Positions 1 to 11,376 of a DNA stretch of 64,000 nt are shown in pieces. Source of the DNA: Puccinia triticina. Its lineage: Eukaryota > Basidiomycota > Pucciniomycetes > Pucciniales > Pucciniaceae. Position 1 is the stretch's first letter; the number at the start of each line of letters is the position of its first letter. The DNA is taken from NCBI RefSeq assembly GCF_026914185.1, contig NC_070562.1:3100001-3164000 (forward strand). Direction: 5' to 3'. Position numbers and translations under genes: made by a program. The notes beneath the pieces are model-generated. The model did no database searches. It saw nothing but the letters and a program-made list of their open reading frames with translations, and was not told where the DNA came from.

Positions 1-2
1 CC

Positions 3-438
3 GATTCACCCAGTACCGCGTTCGGGATGGCATTGCGCGGGCAAGTGGAGGAACGACTAGCGTTTTATGAAACTGGCGCTAATCCTACTAAGAATAAGGT
101 GGCCATGGAAGCCGTTTTGGAAAAGATGAAGGCGGCCGAGGCGGAGCTCAAGAACTCGACCACCGAGTCTGCCAAACCTAAGAAGAGGAAAAGCACAGCT
201 CTCAATGAGACTGAAGAGCCGGCTGAAGGGAAAGATAAGAAGAAGAAGAAGAAGAAGAAATCAGCCGACGATGAGACTGAAGAACCGGCTGAAGGGACAG
301 AAAAGAAGAAGAAAAAGAAACGAAAAGTAAGACTCTTCTTGATAATATTGATACACCACAAAATACGATTGCTAATTATTCTGCATTTTGTAGTCGGATG
401 CCACTGAAGTTGCGGAGGGAAAAAAACATGGCAGATAG
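3..438 (+). CDS. NOP56: C-terminal end of NOP56-type box C/D snoRNP protein (partial)
   Basis: Partial gene cut by the window edge. Reading from base 3 gives a segment with AFGMALRGQVEERLAFYETG and then NPTKNKVAMEAVLEKMKAAE. This matches the family's C-terminal end, where an 'EQVEERL-FY-TG--P-KN--AM' stretch precedes a basic tail. A charged tail follows, with two ETEEPAEG repeats alternating with lysine runs (KKKKKKKK, KKKKKKRK), as expected for a nucleolar protein. The exon ends at 326 with GTAAGA. The intron runs 327-393 and ends TTTGTAG. A last exon at 394-438 adds 14 codons and TAG. NOP56 is a core protein of box C/D snoRNPs that guide rRNA 2'-O-methylation; NOP58 is the alternative. The last 24 coding bases lie inside the large inverted duplication, whose breakpoint is near base 415. 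Confidence 0.75.
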
Positions 439-449
439 GGTGGTGACAG

Positions 450-942
450 ATGGTTTTGTTTTGAAAGCTCAGCCTGTTTTCGCCAGGTTGAGCAGAGGTG
501 GTGCAATGACGGGGCAATATTGAATCGCTGGAGGGTGGGGAAGGGGATGAGAGAAGTGTATGATTCTGGGTTGCTTTATTTTTGTGAAAGAACTCCAAGC
601 GGAAAAAGATGAAACCGCGTGGAAAAGTTGAAGAATGTACAAATGCTCCAACAAGACTTACGACTTCTAAATGAGAGATTGGATGTAAGGCATCGGCCAC
701 GCTCCATCTAAGCACAATCATCTAATTCGAGCCACCAAAGTAGACCGAGGGATGAGTATGGAATATGCATCACTTGATGGGGCAGAGGACTCACGCAATA
801 TAGTGCCATGAGTCGAGCGGTGCTTGCCTTCTTATCGGGGTCATCTGATGAGTATAATATAATCCGACGATCTGACATAGAAGAGTTGCACCACCTCTGC
901 TTAACTTGATGAAAACAGGCTGAGCTTTCAATACGGAGACCT
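450..942. repeat. Short inverted repeat (about 55-bp arms) in the duplicated segment
   Basis: Bases 450-508 and 886-942 are inverted copies of each other. Both contain GAAAGCTCAGCCTGTTTTC and GCAGAGGTGGTGCAA. They flank about 380 bp with no gene. The block could be a small transposon or the scar of a rearrangement. It is repeated, complete, in copy 2 at about 45115-45600. Confidence 0.5.
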
Positions 943-1019
943 AGTGGGTGGGTCTCCAATAGTTTGGGAAGTTTGAGGGGGGTGACCTTGCTTGTAGAGG
1001 ATCGGTCTCTTGCCTGACT

Positions 1020-1499
1020 TCACGTTGTATGATCATGCGACGAGCCTGGCTTCAACGCTGAATCAGATGTCGTTTCTTGGGTCCAAGACGAATGTCTGTG
1101 ACTATGCTTAATGCGTTTTCTTGGGCCTAGCTCGCCATCGATCCTCCGGGTGTCAACTTGCAAATCAGGACAGAATTGTTCGTCAACAGAGCAAGACGCT
1201 TGTGATGAGTCGTGAATATCCTGGCCGGTTAGCGTTGGCTGCAACATAGAATGCCCGGGGTAGTTCAGAATCTCCGATGCCATGCTTGATCCTCTGGGGT
1301 GTGGTACAAGGGGAGAGTGATGCAAGCCGAGAAGCTCGGTGCTTGGACCGTCCGGTTCAGCGCAAGGGGTTCGCTGCCACCGATTGTCTTCGAAGTCATG
1401 AAGATAGGTCCAGTCTTGGGTCGAAATCGAAGTTCGTGCGCATAAAGTGAGGTAAAAAGCAAGCGATATCAGAGAGATCTTTCCGTAGAGGAACCACAT
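1020..1499 (-). pseudogene. Truncated secreted-protein gene (copy 1)
   Basis: The frame begins with ATG at 1499. It encodes a signal-peptide-like start (MWFLYGKISLISLAFYLTLC, then ARTS) and about 150 further residues that closely match the N-terminal part of the full-length gene at 58460-60491. It stops early because of a one-base deletion relative to the 58.9-kb copy (CATGATCATACAACG here, CATGATCATGACAACG there). Homology to the full-length gene ends shortly after, near base 960. It is therefore a 5' gene fragment that came with the duplicated segment. Function of the family is unknown to me. Confidence 0.65.
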
Positions 1500-2263
1500 T
1501 GTTAGGCAACAAACGCTCGACCGCAAGAATTCGCGGGTGACAAAAGCAACTACTTATCATTTGCTCACAAGCCAAACCCTTGGAGATGAAACCGTTGTGC
1601 AGCTTAGGTCAGGGGTGTTACGGAAAGAGTCTGAGATCAGCTTCCGGAAACTGTGGGTGCACTAGACATGTCTGAGGGCAGCAGTGGGGTGTACACCTCC
1701 GGGGAAGCCGTGAATGAGCCAACAGCGGGACGAATCGAGAATTTGCGGCGCTGGCAGGGGAAACATCTGGAAACATGGCATAGGGTGGATGGTCAACAGC
1801 TGCGAGGTCCAGCTCAGATATACTCTGTCGATGGCCATTGGACCAGTAATAAGATGACAGCCAGCACGGCTATCCACTCCTTGCACTGTCCTAACTTACC
1901 CCAAATCCCTGGTGGGAGGCTCGCTGTGGCTGGCGGCGAAGCCGCCTCTTGCCAAGTGAATGGTCATGCTTTGATAGCTTTCAAAGGAGACAAGGGGGTA
2001 TCATTTTGTTCGTGTTTTCATACTCCTGGTGCACAAATTTGTTACATCCTTTTTTTTTTTTTGGAAATCACACATTGGAGTGGAAAGATAGCAGAAAACA
2101 TTGGTGAGGCCGGCGAGATCCGAATTCTACAAGCCTTTTTGATTTATGATTATCACACACCGACGCATAATTGAAACAAACAAGAGAGAGAAGATTGTTC
2201 AAGGGGATAAAAAGGGAAAAGATATACAAAAGGTTTTGATTGAGTTGGTATGATGAAAGAGGA

Positions 2264-5200
2264 TCAGAAGAGAAGCATTCCAGCCTCGTCGTTTTCAGCG
2301 CCGATGATTTCCTCGTCATCAGTATCGTCCAGTCCCCCGACGACCTGACGGCCGTCCAAGGGAGTGATAGGGGAGGGGATGGTACCATTATCAACAGGGT
2401 TGTCATCCTGAGCTTGTTGCTGAGTGTTCGAAGCGGATGGACCAGGCACAGGAGCAGCAGAGGAGGAGGAGGGTGCAGGAGCGTCAAGAGAGGTAGGCTC
2501 AGCCCCAGAGCCAGACTCGTCGAGGGACGTCTTGGGGAGGCTGTGTGAGCTGGAAGGCCGGTCAACTGCGGCGGTAGATGCTCCCCCTTGTAATTGAACA
2601 CAGGGCCCACTGGACTGGGAGACATTCAAGTGTGGCCGGCGCTGAGATAAGGTCTGATTGGAGCTCTCCGAGCCCACCCGTTCGAGGGCCGTGACCGCAA
2701 GCGCCCGGGGAGTCTGTTGATCTTCCCCTTCTCCACCCGTCACCGGCCGGCTATTCGGGGTCTCGAGGGCCGTAGTCTGAGCGACACTCGTCGCCTGCAT
2801 TGCGGGAGGGATGGCAGCGTTGCCATTGTTGGTTTCCGCTGCCGGCGGCGCAACCCTTGGCTGTTGTGCTTGTTGCGGATTTTGGTTCTGGTTGTCAGTG
2901 TCTCGGGCTGCATCAGCGATGACCAAATTCAATATCCTAGCCCGCTTCTCGAGCGCCTTCCGTCTCTTCTTCTCAATCTCCGGCGAGAGGGTGCCAACGA
3001 AGAGGACCAGACCGGTCTTCAAGTTACGCAGGTATCGGTACCATCGAGGGTACTCCAGATTCGAAGCACCCATCGCTCGCTCACCGATCGAATGAAGGCC
3101 CAATTCCCGGTATTCTGAAGCTAACCCAACGACTGCAATTGAGTTCAACCAATACTTCGGCGAGAATGCAGACGTGCTTCGGAACGGTCGAACTTCTGTG
3201 CCAGGAGGGAACGCACCCCCTCGGGCCCGGATATCAGCAGCCGCAGCTCGTAATCCGCCACGTCCGGCATTTCTACGAGGGGCAGGAGTAGGAACAGGTG
3301 GAGGGTTGGCGACAGGGGCTTGCGCCGCTGCAGGAGGGCCAGCGGGTTGGGCTGGTTGGGCGGGCACAGCTACAGGGGCAGGCTGGGGGTTGTTCGGCGC
3401 CACGGCTGCTTCCTCTTGGTTTTCGATGCCCAGAATACCGTCGACTCGTTGACGTTGTTCTCTTAGGCGCTGCTGGAGTCGGTCACGTTGCGCACGGCGT
3501 CTGCCTCGGTCCAAGACCGCTTGAACTGGGTCGGCGGCTGGGGCAGCTGCACCCGCCAGTCCGCCAGGGGCCTGCTGACCTCTTTGTAAGCGGTTTTGTC
3601 GTCTGGCTTGTGCGTCGTGCCTCTGGTGGATAGTGTAGGCTTCCCAGATGACCCAGCCTAGTGACATCATAATCAGACTGACAAGCTTGCCGTAACTAGC
3701 ATGACGTCCAAAGATGTAGAGAAGCACGGAGAGTTTCAAGGAGAGCCAGAGGAGCGGTGCCATGTAGCGTCGAATACTATCTAGGTTGATCGTAAATTCG
3801 TATCGGCGGACTCGGGCCATCGGGTGTGGCCACAAGGGCCCATTGGGGTGCATAAAGTTGTTTGGCGGATGTAGTCCGTCAGCAGCAGGCCCCAATCCGA
3901 GGCCGAGACCCAGTGCAGGCCCGCCACCATTGGCGAGCGGAGGACGGGGGAATGGATAGGGCGGGAAGAGGCCGTCGAAGATCCGTTGCGCTTGCTGGGC
4001 TTCACGGTCATTACCTAGAGTGTCGTGAGGTCGAAAACCGGCAGTGATGATGTCGTCCATTTGGTTCAAGGTGGCTTCAGTCTTCTGGGCTTGTAAGATC
4101 AAGAACTGGACCTGGGCATCTAGACGCAAGGTGCGGTTAAGGTCTCTCTGGAGCAATTTGTACTCCTTCAGAGGCGAGTTTGTCTCGGGTGGTCCCTCCT
4201 GTGTGGATTGCTGGCCCAAACCTTCTGGGATGTAGAGTAGATAAGGTAGGCCCCTGTTGCACAGGTGAATACCGTCAGATAGCTCATCAGTTTGGTGAAT
4301 ACGCAATGTGATTGATCAGAGAAAGTGGAGCTCACGCTATCTCAACTTGCTTGAACTCGCTACACTCATCGGGTACTACTGCATCGAATTCTGCCGGCAT
4401 TTGTTCAGAATTGGCCGAATCAGCATAGGCTGAATAAGGGGGAGGGAACTTTAATTCGCTCAAGAGGTTGATCAGTTTCCCTTCGATCGTTTTCCACTCG
4501 TTTTCATTTCCATTCGAATGATTGGGATCGAAGATAACATTTGAATTTTCGAATGGATGATTAATTCCAAGTAGTTGAAGATGTTGACTATGCAGTTGAC
4601 GACGAAGAAATTCCAGGCGTTCGATAATCTTGAATTGGGCCTGCAGGATGTTCTGGATAAAGTTATATCGACCGTAGGCAGTCAGACCGGAGAAGTAAGT
4701 GTTGAATAACACCCCGGGTGAGTTGAGGGCCGGTCCGAATCCGTTGGGGACTGATGACAAGCTTGAGCGAGAGGATATGAAATTGGGAGGCTCATTCTCT
4801 TTCTGAGCGTTGGCGAGGGTCGAAAGATTGGCAAAGGACGGGGAGGCGGATCTGAGGTTGGATGCTAGTGGAGTCGTTGGGACTGGGAGATGGGTAGTAG
4901 CAGCCGGAGGGGCCGAAACGGGTAAGATGGGGGCTAGCTTCTCGGTCCAGGCATTGGGGCGTATGACGACATGGACTGGATGAGTGACCAATGGATCCTC
5001 AGGCTGGAGAAAAGCGAAGAGAGCTGTCAGCTAAATATTTGATGATGGTTTGATATGGATGCGTAGAAGAAAAGTCTTGGAATCGTACCGGTTTGACCAG
5101 TGCCCCACCGACCGATTCTGTGTCGTTCAAGATCCTGCCACGAGCAATCAGTCTGATCCCATCGGTCTTTGGTTTGCCTCTCCAAGTTGAAGAGATATGA

Positions 5201-5445
5201 GTCTTGATATCTTGAACTTTAGTCTTGCTGGAGTGGACCCGAATGAGTTGATCGGACTGTTGAGAATCGGATGGTCCGACGCTCGATTCCATCGTCGAGG
5301 GTTTGATGAGGAATACTTGGAGCGAGTTGGATGGTGAAAGTTGTTCGCCATGGTTGATTTCAATGACTGGCGAGTCAGTTTTTGGTGGATCGTTAGTTGA
5401 GCTTGTAGGGCTGTTGTTGGTACTCTGCTTGGCGATATCCTGCAT
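2264..5445 (-). CDS. HERP/Usa1-like ubiquitin-domain ER membrane protein
   Basis: Three exons: 5445-5089, 5003-4336 and 4253-2264, about 1004 residues, both introns GT-AG. I chose the ATG at 5445 (A at -3); the open frame extends upstream without another ATG. Residues about 40-130 form a ubiquitin-like domain (SLQVFLIKPS, IRLIARGRILND, HPVHVVIRPNAW). The middle has a helical stretch (GRYNFIQNILQAQFKIIERL). Two adjacent hydrophobic segments lie near residues 505-545 (APLLWLSLKLSVLLYIF and LVSLIMMSLGWVIWEA). A Pro/Ala-rich region and an acidic tail ending GLDDTDDEEIIGAENDE follow. The N-terminal ubiquitin-like domain, central membrane hairpin and disordered tail are the layout of HERPUD/Usa1 proteins, which scaffold the Hrd1 ERAD ligase. 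Family assignment is inference by architecture. This is the only copy with all exons; copies 2 and 3 lack exon 1. Confidence 0.65.
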
Positions 5446-5574
5446 GTTCGAGATACTGAGCTTGATGTTTTTCTGTCTGAATAAAAGCCAGTGCTGGCTC
5501 CTGATGGTCAACAGGAGGAGAAAGGAATGTGGAGAAATTACACAGCAACAGTTTCCCTTGTGATTATGTCATCA

Positions 5575-6092
5575 TGTAGCCGGGCTACAGATACCAGACG
5601 GGTATCCCCCGTTCTGGAGGCGAGATACAGGAGGCACTCGCCTCCCTCGCCTAGTTCGGACTAGTGCCGGAGTTAGGCTAAAGCGCCTCCTTTCTTTCTT
5701 CTTGCTACAGCCGCAGGGGTTTGTCCTGTACGGCTGTAGACTCTTGTTTGTACCCCTGTACTCAGGGTAGTCACGTGTTGTTGTTTCATTCTCGAGGCCA
5801 CTATATAAAGTGGCCTTTCTTCAGTTGTAGGGGTTTTTCCCCCAGTTCCTTTTTTTAGTCGGAATCCTAGACTTAGCTAGTTTTCCTCGTCTGTGCGCGC
5901 GCCCCTCCCGCTGAGCCTCTGTCGCCTGAAGAGCCCCGCTTCAGTTCAGCCTCACCGGGCCGGGCTCCACGTCAACCGGTCTATGTATACTTACATAATC
6001 AACCAGCAGAACGGCCGCCACCCGCCACGCCGACTTGAAGACCGACCAGGGACGTCTACGTAGCGTTCACAGTCCCGCCTCGATCTGCTACA
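5575..6092 (+). mobile_element. Probable solo LTR next to the HERP-like gene start
   Basis: This 518-bp block starts TGTAGC and ends GCTACA, the inverted terminal bases typical of LTRs. The flanking pentamers are CATCA and CAACA, an imperfect duplication. It contains CACGTG (5772) and a TATA-like ATATAAAG (5803). No internal retrotransposon sequence is attached. It lies about 130 bp upstream of the chosen ATG of the minus-strand HERP-like gene, so it occupies that gene's promoter region. Confidence 0.6.
5801..5810 (+). promoter_or_regulatory. TATA-like box inside the solo LTR
   Basis: CTATATAAAG lies within the LTR, 25 bp downstream of a CACGTG E-box. It reads rightward, away from the HERP-like gene. 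It would be the LTR's own promoter. Confidence 0.4.
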
Positions 6093-6498
6093 CAACAAGG
6101 CAAAGATCATTTACAAAAACTGACTCAACATAATTTTCTGTCCCTGTGGAGTATATGAGTCACTTATCCGTCTGGTAGCCTGAAAAGTGATTCCTGGAGC
6201 CACCAACTGGTGCATCGCATTTGTTGCACTTCAACATTCTTCATTTTTTTTTTGGAAAAACTACCAAAAACGCTTAAATGGATGGTGATGGATAAATTCT
6301 GAGTAGAAAAGATGATAAAGTTCCAGAAAGCTGTGGTTCAGACCTTTGGAGGGGCTGATAATAGATATCTACAGATTCTATCAACCCTTTACAAATCTCA
6401 CATTGTCATTTCATAATCCAATTGTTAAACCACATTTTAATTCTAGTACCTGTTTGTTTGGGCGGGGGTCAGCCTTGGCCCAACCCCCAGATCCAAAA

Positions 6499-6530
6499 CC
6501 ACCTGGGTGGAACAGGGTCCACCCAGGTGG
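6499..6530. repeat. 13-bp perfect hairpin palindrome
   Basis: CCACCTGGGTGGA (6499-6511) and its exact inverse TCCACCCAGGTGG (6518-6530) flank a 6-base loop. The surrounding 6093-6600 holds no gene I can support. Confidence 0.7.
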
Positions 6531-6600
6531 TCACAATTATTTATTTTACTGTGGCACTGGGCTGAAATATTCAATTTATCTGTCCCTGACACCATCCAAA

Positions 6601-6821
6601 CACTGCCAGAATAATTGGGTAGGCTGGAGTTTATCCCAGTTAAACTTGGATGCATCCAACCAATTTAAACTTGGTTGATCTCAACTGATGAAATATAAAT
6701 CCAAGGTACCCCCCTTGGGTTAATATATATTTCATTGGTTGAGATCAACCCATTTTATATTGGTTGGGTGCATCCCAGTTAAACCGGGATAGCTTCAACC
6801 CAGCCAATTATGCTGGCAGTG
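6601..6821. mobile_element. Fold-back MITE-like element
   Basis: Two arms of about 95 bp are inverted copies. CACTGCCAGAATAATTGG at the left pairs with CCAATTATGCTGGCAGTG at the right. Further in, GATGCATCCAACCAATT pairs with ATATTGGTTGGGTGCATC. A short AT-rich spacer separates the arms. No duplicated target could be fixed. Confidence 0.6.
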
Positions 6822-7390
6822 AAATGACCCATAGCTGGAATGTGCTTGCCCCATCAGTGGAATGAGGTCAAAAAAAACTTAATTAACCTCCCAAGCCCGT
6901 CAAGCAGCCTCCCAAGCCCATCCAATTTGCCTTCAAGGCCCGTTCATTGGACCTTCCCAAGGCTCAAGCCTGTTCAAATGACCTTGAAAGCCTGCCCATA
7001 ATGTACTGCCAAACCACCCGGGGGTTTGGGCAGGGTGTTGGTCTCATCCCAACCACCCACATCTGGGTGTTACTTTTTGGGTGCCAGCCTTACCTCATTT
7101 TACCTACATTCACCCTCATACACTACCCTCAAATTCTCAATGGTTTCATAGTTCAGATAGGCTTAACAATTAAACATAGTAAAATCCCTACACATACTAC
7201 ATAATAACACCGGGAAAATAAAATAGTCAGTTGATGACAAGTGACATCACACCAGCTCCAGCCAGCTACCCACCATCTATCCAATGTCTATCCACTATCT
7301 ACCCCAATCTCCCAACCATCTTCTCAACTTCAAAAATTTACCAAGGAGGTCCTGTTCAGTTTTTGATGAGCCCAACTGATCCTCAGTTCT

Positions 7391-7920
7391 GTCCTTTGGT
7401 ACCCAGCTCATGCTCAGCTTTTTTGCCCAGCTCATACTCAGCTTTTTTCACGCAGCTCATTCTCAGAATTGGAATAAAGCCTTTTGACTAGTCCTTGCCC
7501 AGTTGATGCTCAGCTTTGTAACAGTCCTGGAACAGCTGATGCTCAGCTTTGTAGCAGTCCTTGCTTAGCCTTTTCCTAGTCCTGTCCCAGCTGATGCTCA
7601 GCTTTGACCCGGTACTGGGCCAGCTGGCCAGCTGATGCTCAGCTTGCTGAGTATCAGCTGAGCCAGGCCAGATAAAAAGATGAGAATCAGCTTGGACAGG
7701 ACCAGAGCTGAAAATCAGATAGGCTAGGGCCAAAGCTGAGCATCAGCTGAGCCACGGCCAAGGCTGAGCATCAGCTGTGCCAGGGCCAAAGAAGATCATC
7801 AGGTGGCAGGTGCTAAAGCTGAGCATCAGCTGGGCCAGGTAAAAAACTGAGCATCAGCTGAGCCAGGGTAAAAGCTGAACATCAGCTGGGCCAGGGACAA
7901 AGCCGAGCATCATCTGGTTT
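7391..7920. repeat. Degenerate minisatellite arranged as a large palindrome
   Basis: The left half (7400-7650) repeats CAGCTGATGCTCAGCTTTG. The right half (7655-7915) repeats its inverse, AAAGCTGAGCATCAGCTG, about every 30-35 bp with GGGCCAGGGC-like spacers. The orientation flips near 7650, so the whole block could form a cruciform. It looks like a tandem-repeat-armed fold-back element. The stretch 7921-8827 is AT-rich with nothing recognised. Confidence 0.65.
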
Positions 7921-8835
7921 TGTCACATGGAGTGCTTTGATCCTGACACCTGTAATGTGAGCCCTAGATGTGCTGGTGGAGAGGAGCAGCATTGGAGCAG
8001 TGTTGGAACTGAAAACAAAGCTGTGTCATTTCACTTGCCATCAAGTGACTACTTTTTTTTCCTGGTGTAAATAGCACATAATAAATAAAATTTCTTCTTT
8101 CAGTAGTTACATCATACATTCATCATACATACTCTTTTGGATTATTACATCCCCCCTTTTTGGTAGTTTTTGTCTTTATAACCTTTCACTGTGTTCACAC
8201 CTCCCAATTTGGTACTTTCATCTTCCCATGGCCAGAATAATCTTTGATTGTGCTCATCATGATATATAATGCCCTCTGTTTCTCCCATTTGTATTTCCCC
8301 TTATGAACTTCCAGGTTACAGCTCTCATAACTTGCATCTTTTGCCTTATCTCCCCTCATCATCAGCCTATTTGGCCACTACCCTCCTCTATTCTATTAAA
8401 CCTTTGCATATTTTGCTCTTATAACTCTCAAAAAGCACAGCTCATTTACTCAGCTTAAGCATCTATCCCCCCTCTCTTGCTTGGCCCACCTTGACTCAAG
8501 AGTTGTTACACATGCTATCTTAAACTCATGCTTACATAATTTTCTCATATAGATCAAAAACCTTGAATATTTGGCACTCAACATATCACCATTTGCATAT
8601 TCTGCTCATCAACCTCCTGCCACACCTCATTCCCCCATCTTGTGGTATTCCAGCTAGAAATTTGATAAACCCCCTGTTCTAGAAATCACTAAGGATCAAT
8701 AGAACCCAAGCCACACCCCTTTTTCTTATTTTTTCTTAATTTAACTCTTTTCCAACTCCAGCATTAGCCAGGAGGGAAGCCTCAGCAGCACCCTTAGCCT
8801 CAACATACATTATTACTAGTGTAGTTACCATTTCC

Positions 8836-9476
8836 TAGAGAATAACAATTTGGACCCGGGTACCGGGTACGTTTTTTTCCCAAACCAGGGACCAAGTACC
8901 GCACCCGGCACCGCCTGGCAGGTACCAGCGGTACTTGGGGGGGGGGGGGGTACCGGCGGTAATTTGTGCCTTTTTCTCACGTACTTGGCGTACGGGACTG
9001 GGGACACCAATCCCCCAAAGTCCAGCTTGCCAAGAGGTATGTCTCTTGGCCAGCTGGTCAAAGTCCAGCTCTCCTAGATCGGCGTAATGGGCTTTGACCA
9101 GCTCACCGGGAAGAAACCCTTGGTGAGCTGGTGTAAAAATTCATCTCGCCAGGAGGTGTGTATTCCTCTTGGCGAGCTGGTCAAAGTCCAGCTTGCCGGG
9201 AGGGATGCATTCCTCTTGGCGAGCTGGTACAAATCCATCTCGCCGAGAGGTGTGGATTTCTCTAGGCAAGATGGACAAAGTCCGGCTCGCCGGGTGCAAT
9301 GTATTAGGCACGGGCTCCAGCCCCTGCTGCATTGGGAGGCACTTGAGCAGGTACCTCAAGCGGTCCCCGGGTACCCCCCCCCCCACTTTTCATGGAAAAA
9401 CAGGCACCCGGCACCGCCCGGCAGGTGCGCGGTAGGTGCCGGGGACTTAGTAACGGGTCCAAACCATTATTCTCTA
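8836..9476. mobile_element. hAT-type non-autonomous element (641 bp)
   Basis: The ends are inverted: TAGAGAATAACAATTTGGAC at the left, and the right end reads inward as TAGAGAATAATGGTTTGGAC. It is flanked by a perfect 8-bp direct repeat, CCATTTCC (8828-8835 and 9477-9484). TAGAG termini plus an 8-bp duplication are the hAT hallmark. The interior has GGTACC-rich subterminal blocks, a run of 13-14 G at 8937-8950, and tandem units of about 60 bp built on TCTTGGCGAGCTGGTCAAAG. No transposase. Confidence 0.85.
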
Positions 9477-9805
9477 CCATTTCCCCTCCAAGCTCTTGTC
9501 TGTTTGTTCAGTAGTTTCACACCATTATAGCTCCAGCCAATTACATGACAGTTTTTATTGGCACAGTGACTGAGCATTGAAGCTTGCTTGAGGTAACCTT
9601 AGAAAAAGTTCAAAGTAAGACCATTAGCTGCCTCAGAGTTCTTGCATGTCAACTGATGGAAGTTGCTTGACTTTCCAACTGTACAAAATGCTTCTTAATT
9701 ACAATAATTTCATCTGGATAAAATTTGAAACAGACAGCAACAGCTATATGAGGAACCACTATACCATGTTGTTGAGCTGCTGCACATTTATGCAAAGTAA
9801 ATAAT

Positions 9806-10034
9806 AGGGGGATTCAGACTTGGAAATGCACAACTTCACAGCTTGAATGTACTCAGGTTGGTGTTCAAGGCTTTTCTTGGACACCAACATCCAAAAAAAA
9901 GCATTCAAGCAAGCTTGGGGGGTGAATTAATGTGTGGCTGACATGCATTTTTGCAACTCAGTGTTCAAGAATGAACTTGAACACCAACTTGCAAAAGTGA
10001 ATGCAAGTTGCACCTGGCCAAATTTGAATCCCCC
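9806..10034. mobile_element. MITE with GGGGGATTCA termini
   Basis: The left end is AGGGGGATTCAGACTTGG and the right end is AATTTGAATCCCCC, inverted to each other over about 11 bp. It is flanked by a short direct repeat TAAT. Internal ACACCAACnTnCAA motifs occur in both orientations. The ends resemble the element at 18743-18941 (GGGGGGTTCA). Confidence 0.55.
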
Positions 10035-10791
10035 TAATGTTTGTAGTGATGGGCACAGATGAAGATGTGATGTGTCAGGGCCAAAGATGAATGTGTTTGT
10101 GCGCAGGGGGGTTATTGAGATTGTGATTGGGGGCAAAAAAACTTTTTGCAAGAAAAAAAAAGGTCTGAAAAGCACAACTGTTGTAGATAGAGGCAAACTC
10201 CGGCTTTGTAACACTGTCAGAATTTTGACAAAATTCTTCCATTTTTAAATCCCATCCATAAAAATCTTGGATGATTTTTGTGCATGCCCTATTGGGTTTT
10301 GTCCAAACTTTGGTGACCCCAAATTTTCAAGGTTTACATGCCCCTTTTACTACATAAATGTGTATGTATCCGGTAGATCAAGGAAAATTCTTGAATCTTG
10401 TGAAATCTCAATTACCTGGCTGAAGCCTGATGTCAATGGCAAGGGCAGGTGACAAGAAACACTTAACCAAAAGCTTAACAAAGCTTCCCTGTGAGAGCCG
10501 CAAAGGGGCAACCCTGCAGGATATCTGTCTCACAGAGAGGCTTACCTGCAAAAGGCCTGAGAGCCCCAGGAATATCAGCCTGTAATAAAGACAGCAATCA
10601 AATAGAAGTTTATAATAACTGTCAGAAACACAAAAACTGCACTACCAGGGAAGCCTCAACAAATTATACTGCATAGCTTAAAGAAAATGCCCGTTTCTAG
10701 TGATTAAACAATGTCTGGAGGAATGTGGATACATTGAGACATCACTTTTTGGTTTCAACAGAAGCAAAGTAAGGACTCACCTCACCCTATT

Positions 10792-10836
10792 ACAGAGTGT
10801 GCCAAAGCACAACTTGTAATAGGATTGTGCCAAACA
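10792..10836 (-). repeat. Isolated degenerate copy of the 28-bp minisatellite
   Basis: ATTACAGAGTGTGCCAAAGC continues into ACAACTTGTAATAGGATTGTGCC. This is one and a half diverged units of the repeat tandemly arrayed at 20.1, 21.8 and 47.4 kb. The surrounding 10035-11376 has no gene I can support. Confidence 0.7.
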
Positions 10837-11376
10837 TCTGACTCTGCAGTGAGAGACTGAGACAAGAGCGGCAAGCAAAGCCGCCTCTTTACTACAGATG
10901 CCGCGCTTTTGTTCAAATCCTAGCCCAACCAAGCCTCTTGAATGGAGGGGAGGGGGGGCCTTGTCCCAAATTGGAGTGTCCAAACAGGGCCTAAGTATAG
11001 AAAGAACTATGAAAACAGACTTGGTGAGCACAGACCCATTCAGTGCAAAATTTAATGTTTCAGTGTGATTAAGGATTTTTTCTGGAGTGGAAGGAGTTTT
11101 GTGAAATGACTCAAATTATGTAGTTTGGACAGGCATATGCTAGCCTTTGACCTCAGCAATTTTATTCCAAAAAATGTTGTTGTGGCAAAGAATTACAGAG
11201 GTTTGAATATTCCTCCCAGCCAAACTCAGATTCTTGGCATGCCAAAAAGGGGCAATCGGTAGCACGCAAGTCCCCGAACTTAAGCAAGTCCCTCGAGACT
11301 TCGGGCCCCCGGGGGGTAGGCTGAACTTGCGAAGCGAGCCTCCGCCCCTGCCGAGGGCTGTCGGAAACAAGATTTG

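Larger units (their letters stand above)
415..4978 (-). repeat. Copy 1 (arm 1) of 4.6-kb inverted segmental duplication
   Basis: This segment is nearly identical, in reverse orientation, to 41072-45641. Homology begins within the last coding exon of the NOP56-like gene (around base 415) and stops at about 4978, inside exon 2 of the HERP-like gene. It contains the 5' part of a secreted-protein gene, the shared intergenic spacer, and most of the HERP-like gene. Copy 1 keeps the HERP-like reading frame open. A third, partial copy lies at 50901-52132 and 57776-59024. Confidence 0.9.

Noticed and set aside
65..721. Long minus-strand frame overlapping the NOP56 3' end
   Set aside because: It is the complement of the coding lysine runs and its 3' UTR, with poly-Phe composition; no homology.
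2717..3633. Plus-strand frames opposite the HERP-like gene
   Set aside because: They mirror the GC-rich Pro/Ala coding region and recur identically in copies 2 and 3; shadows of the real frame.
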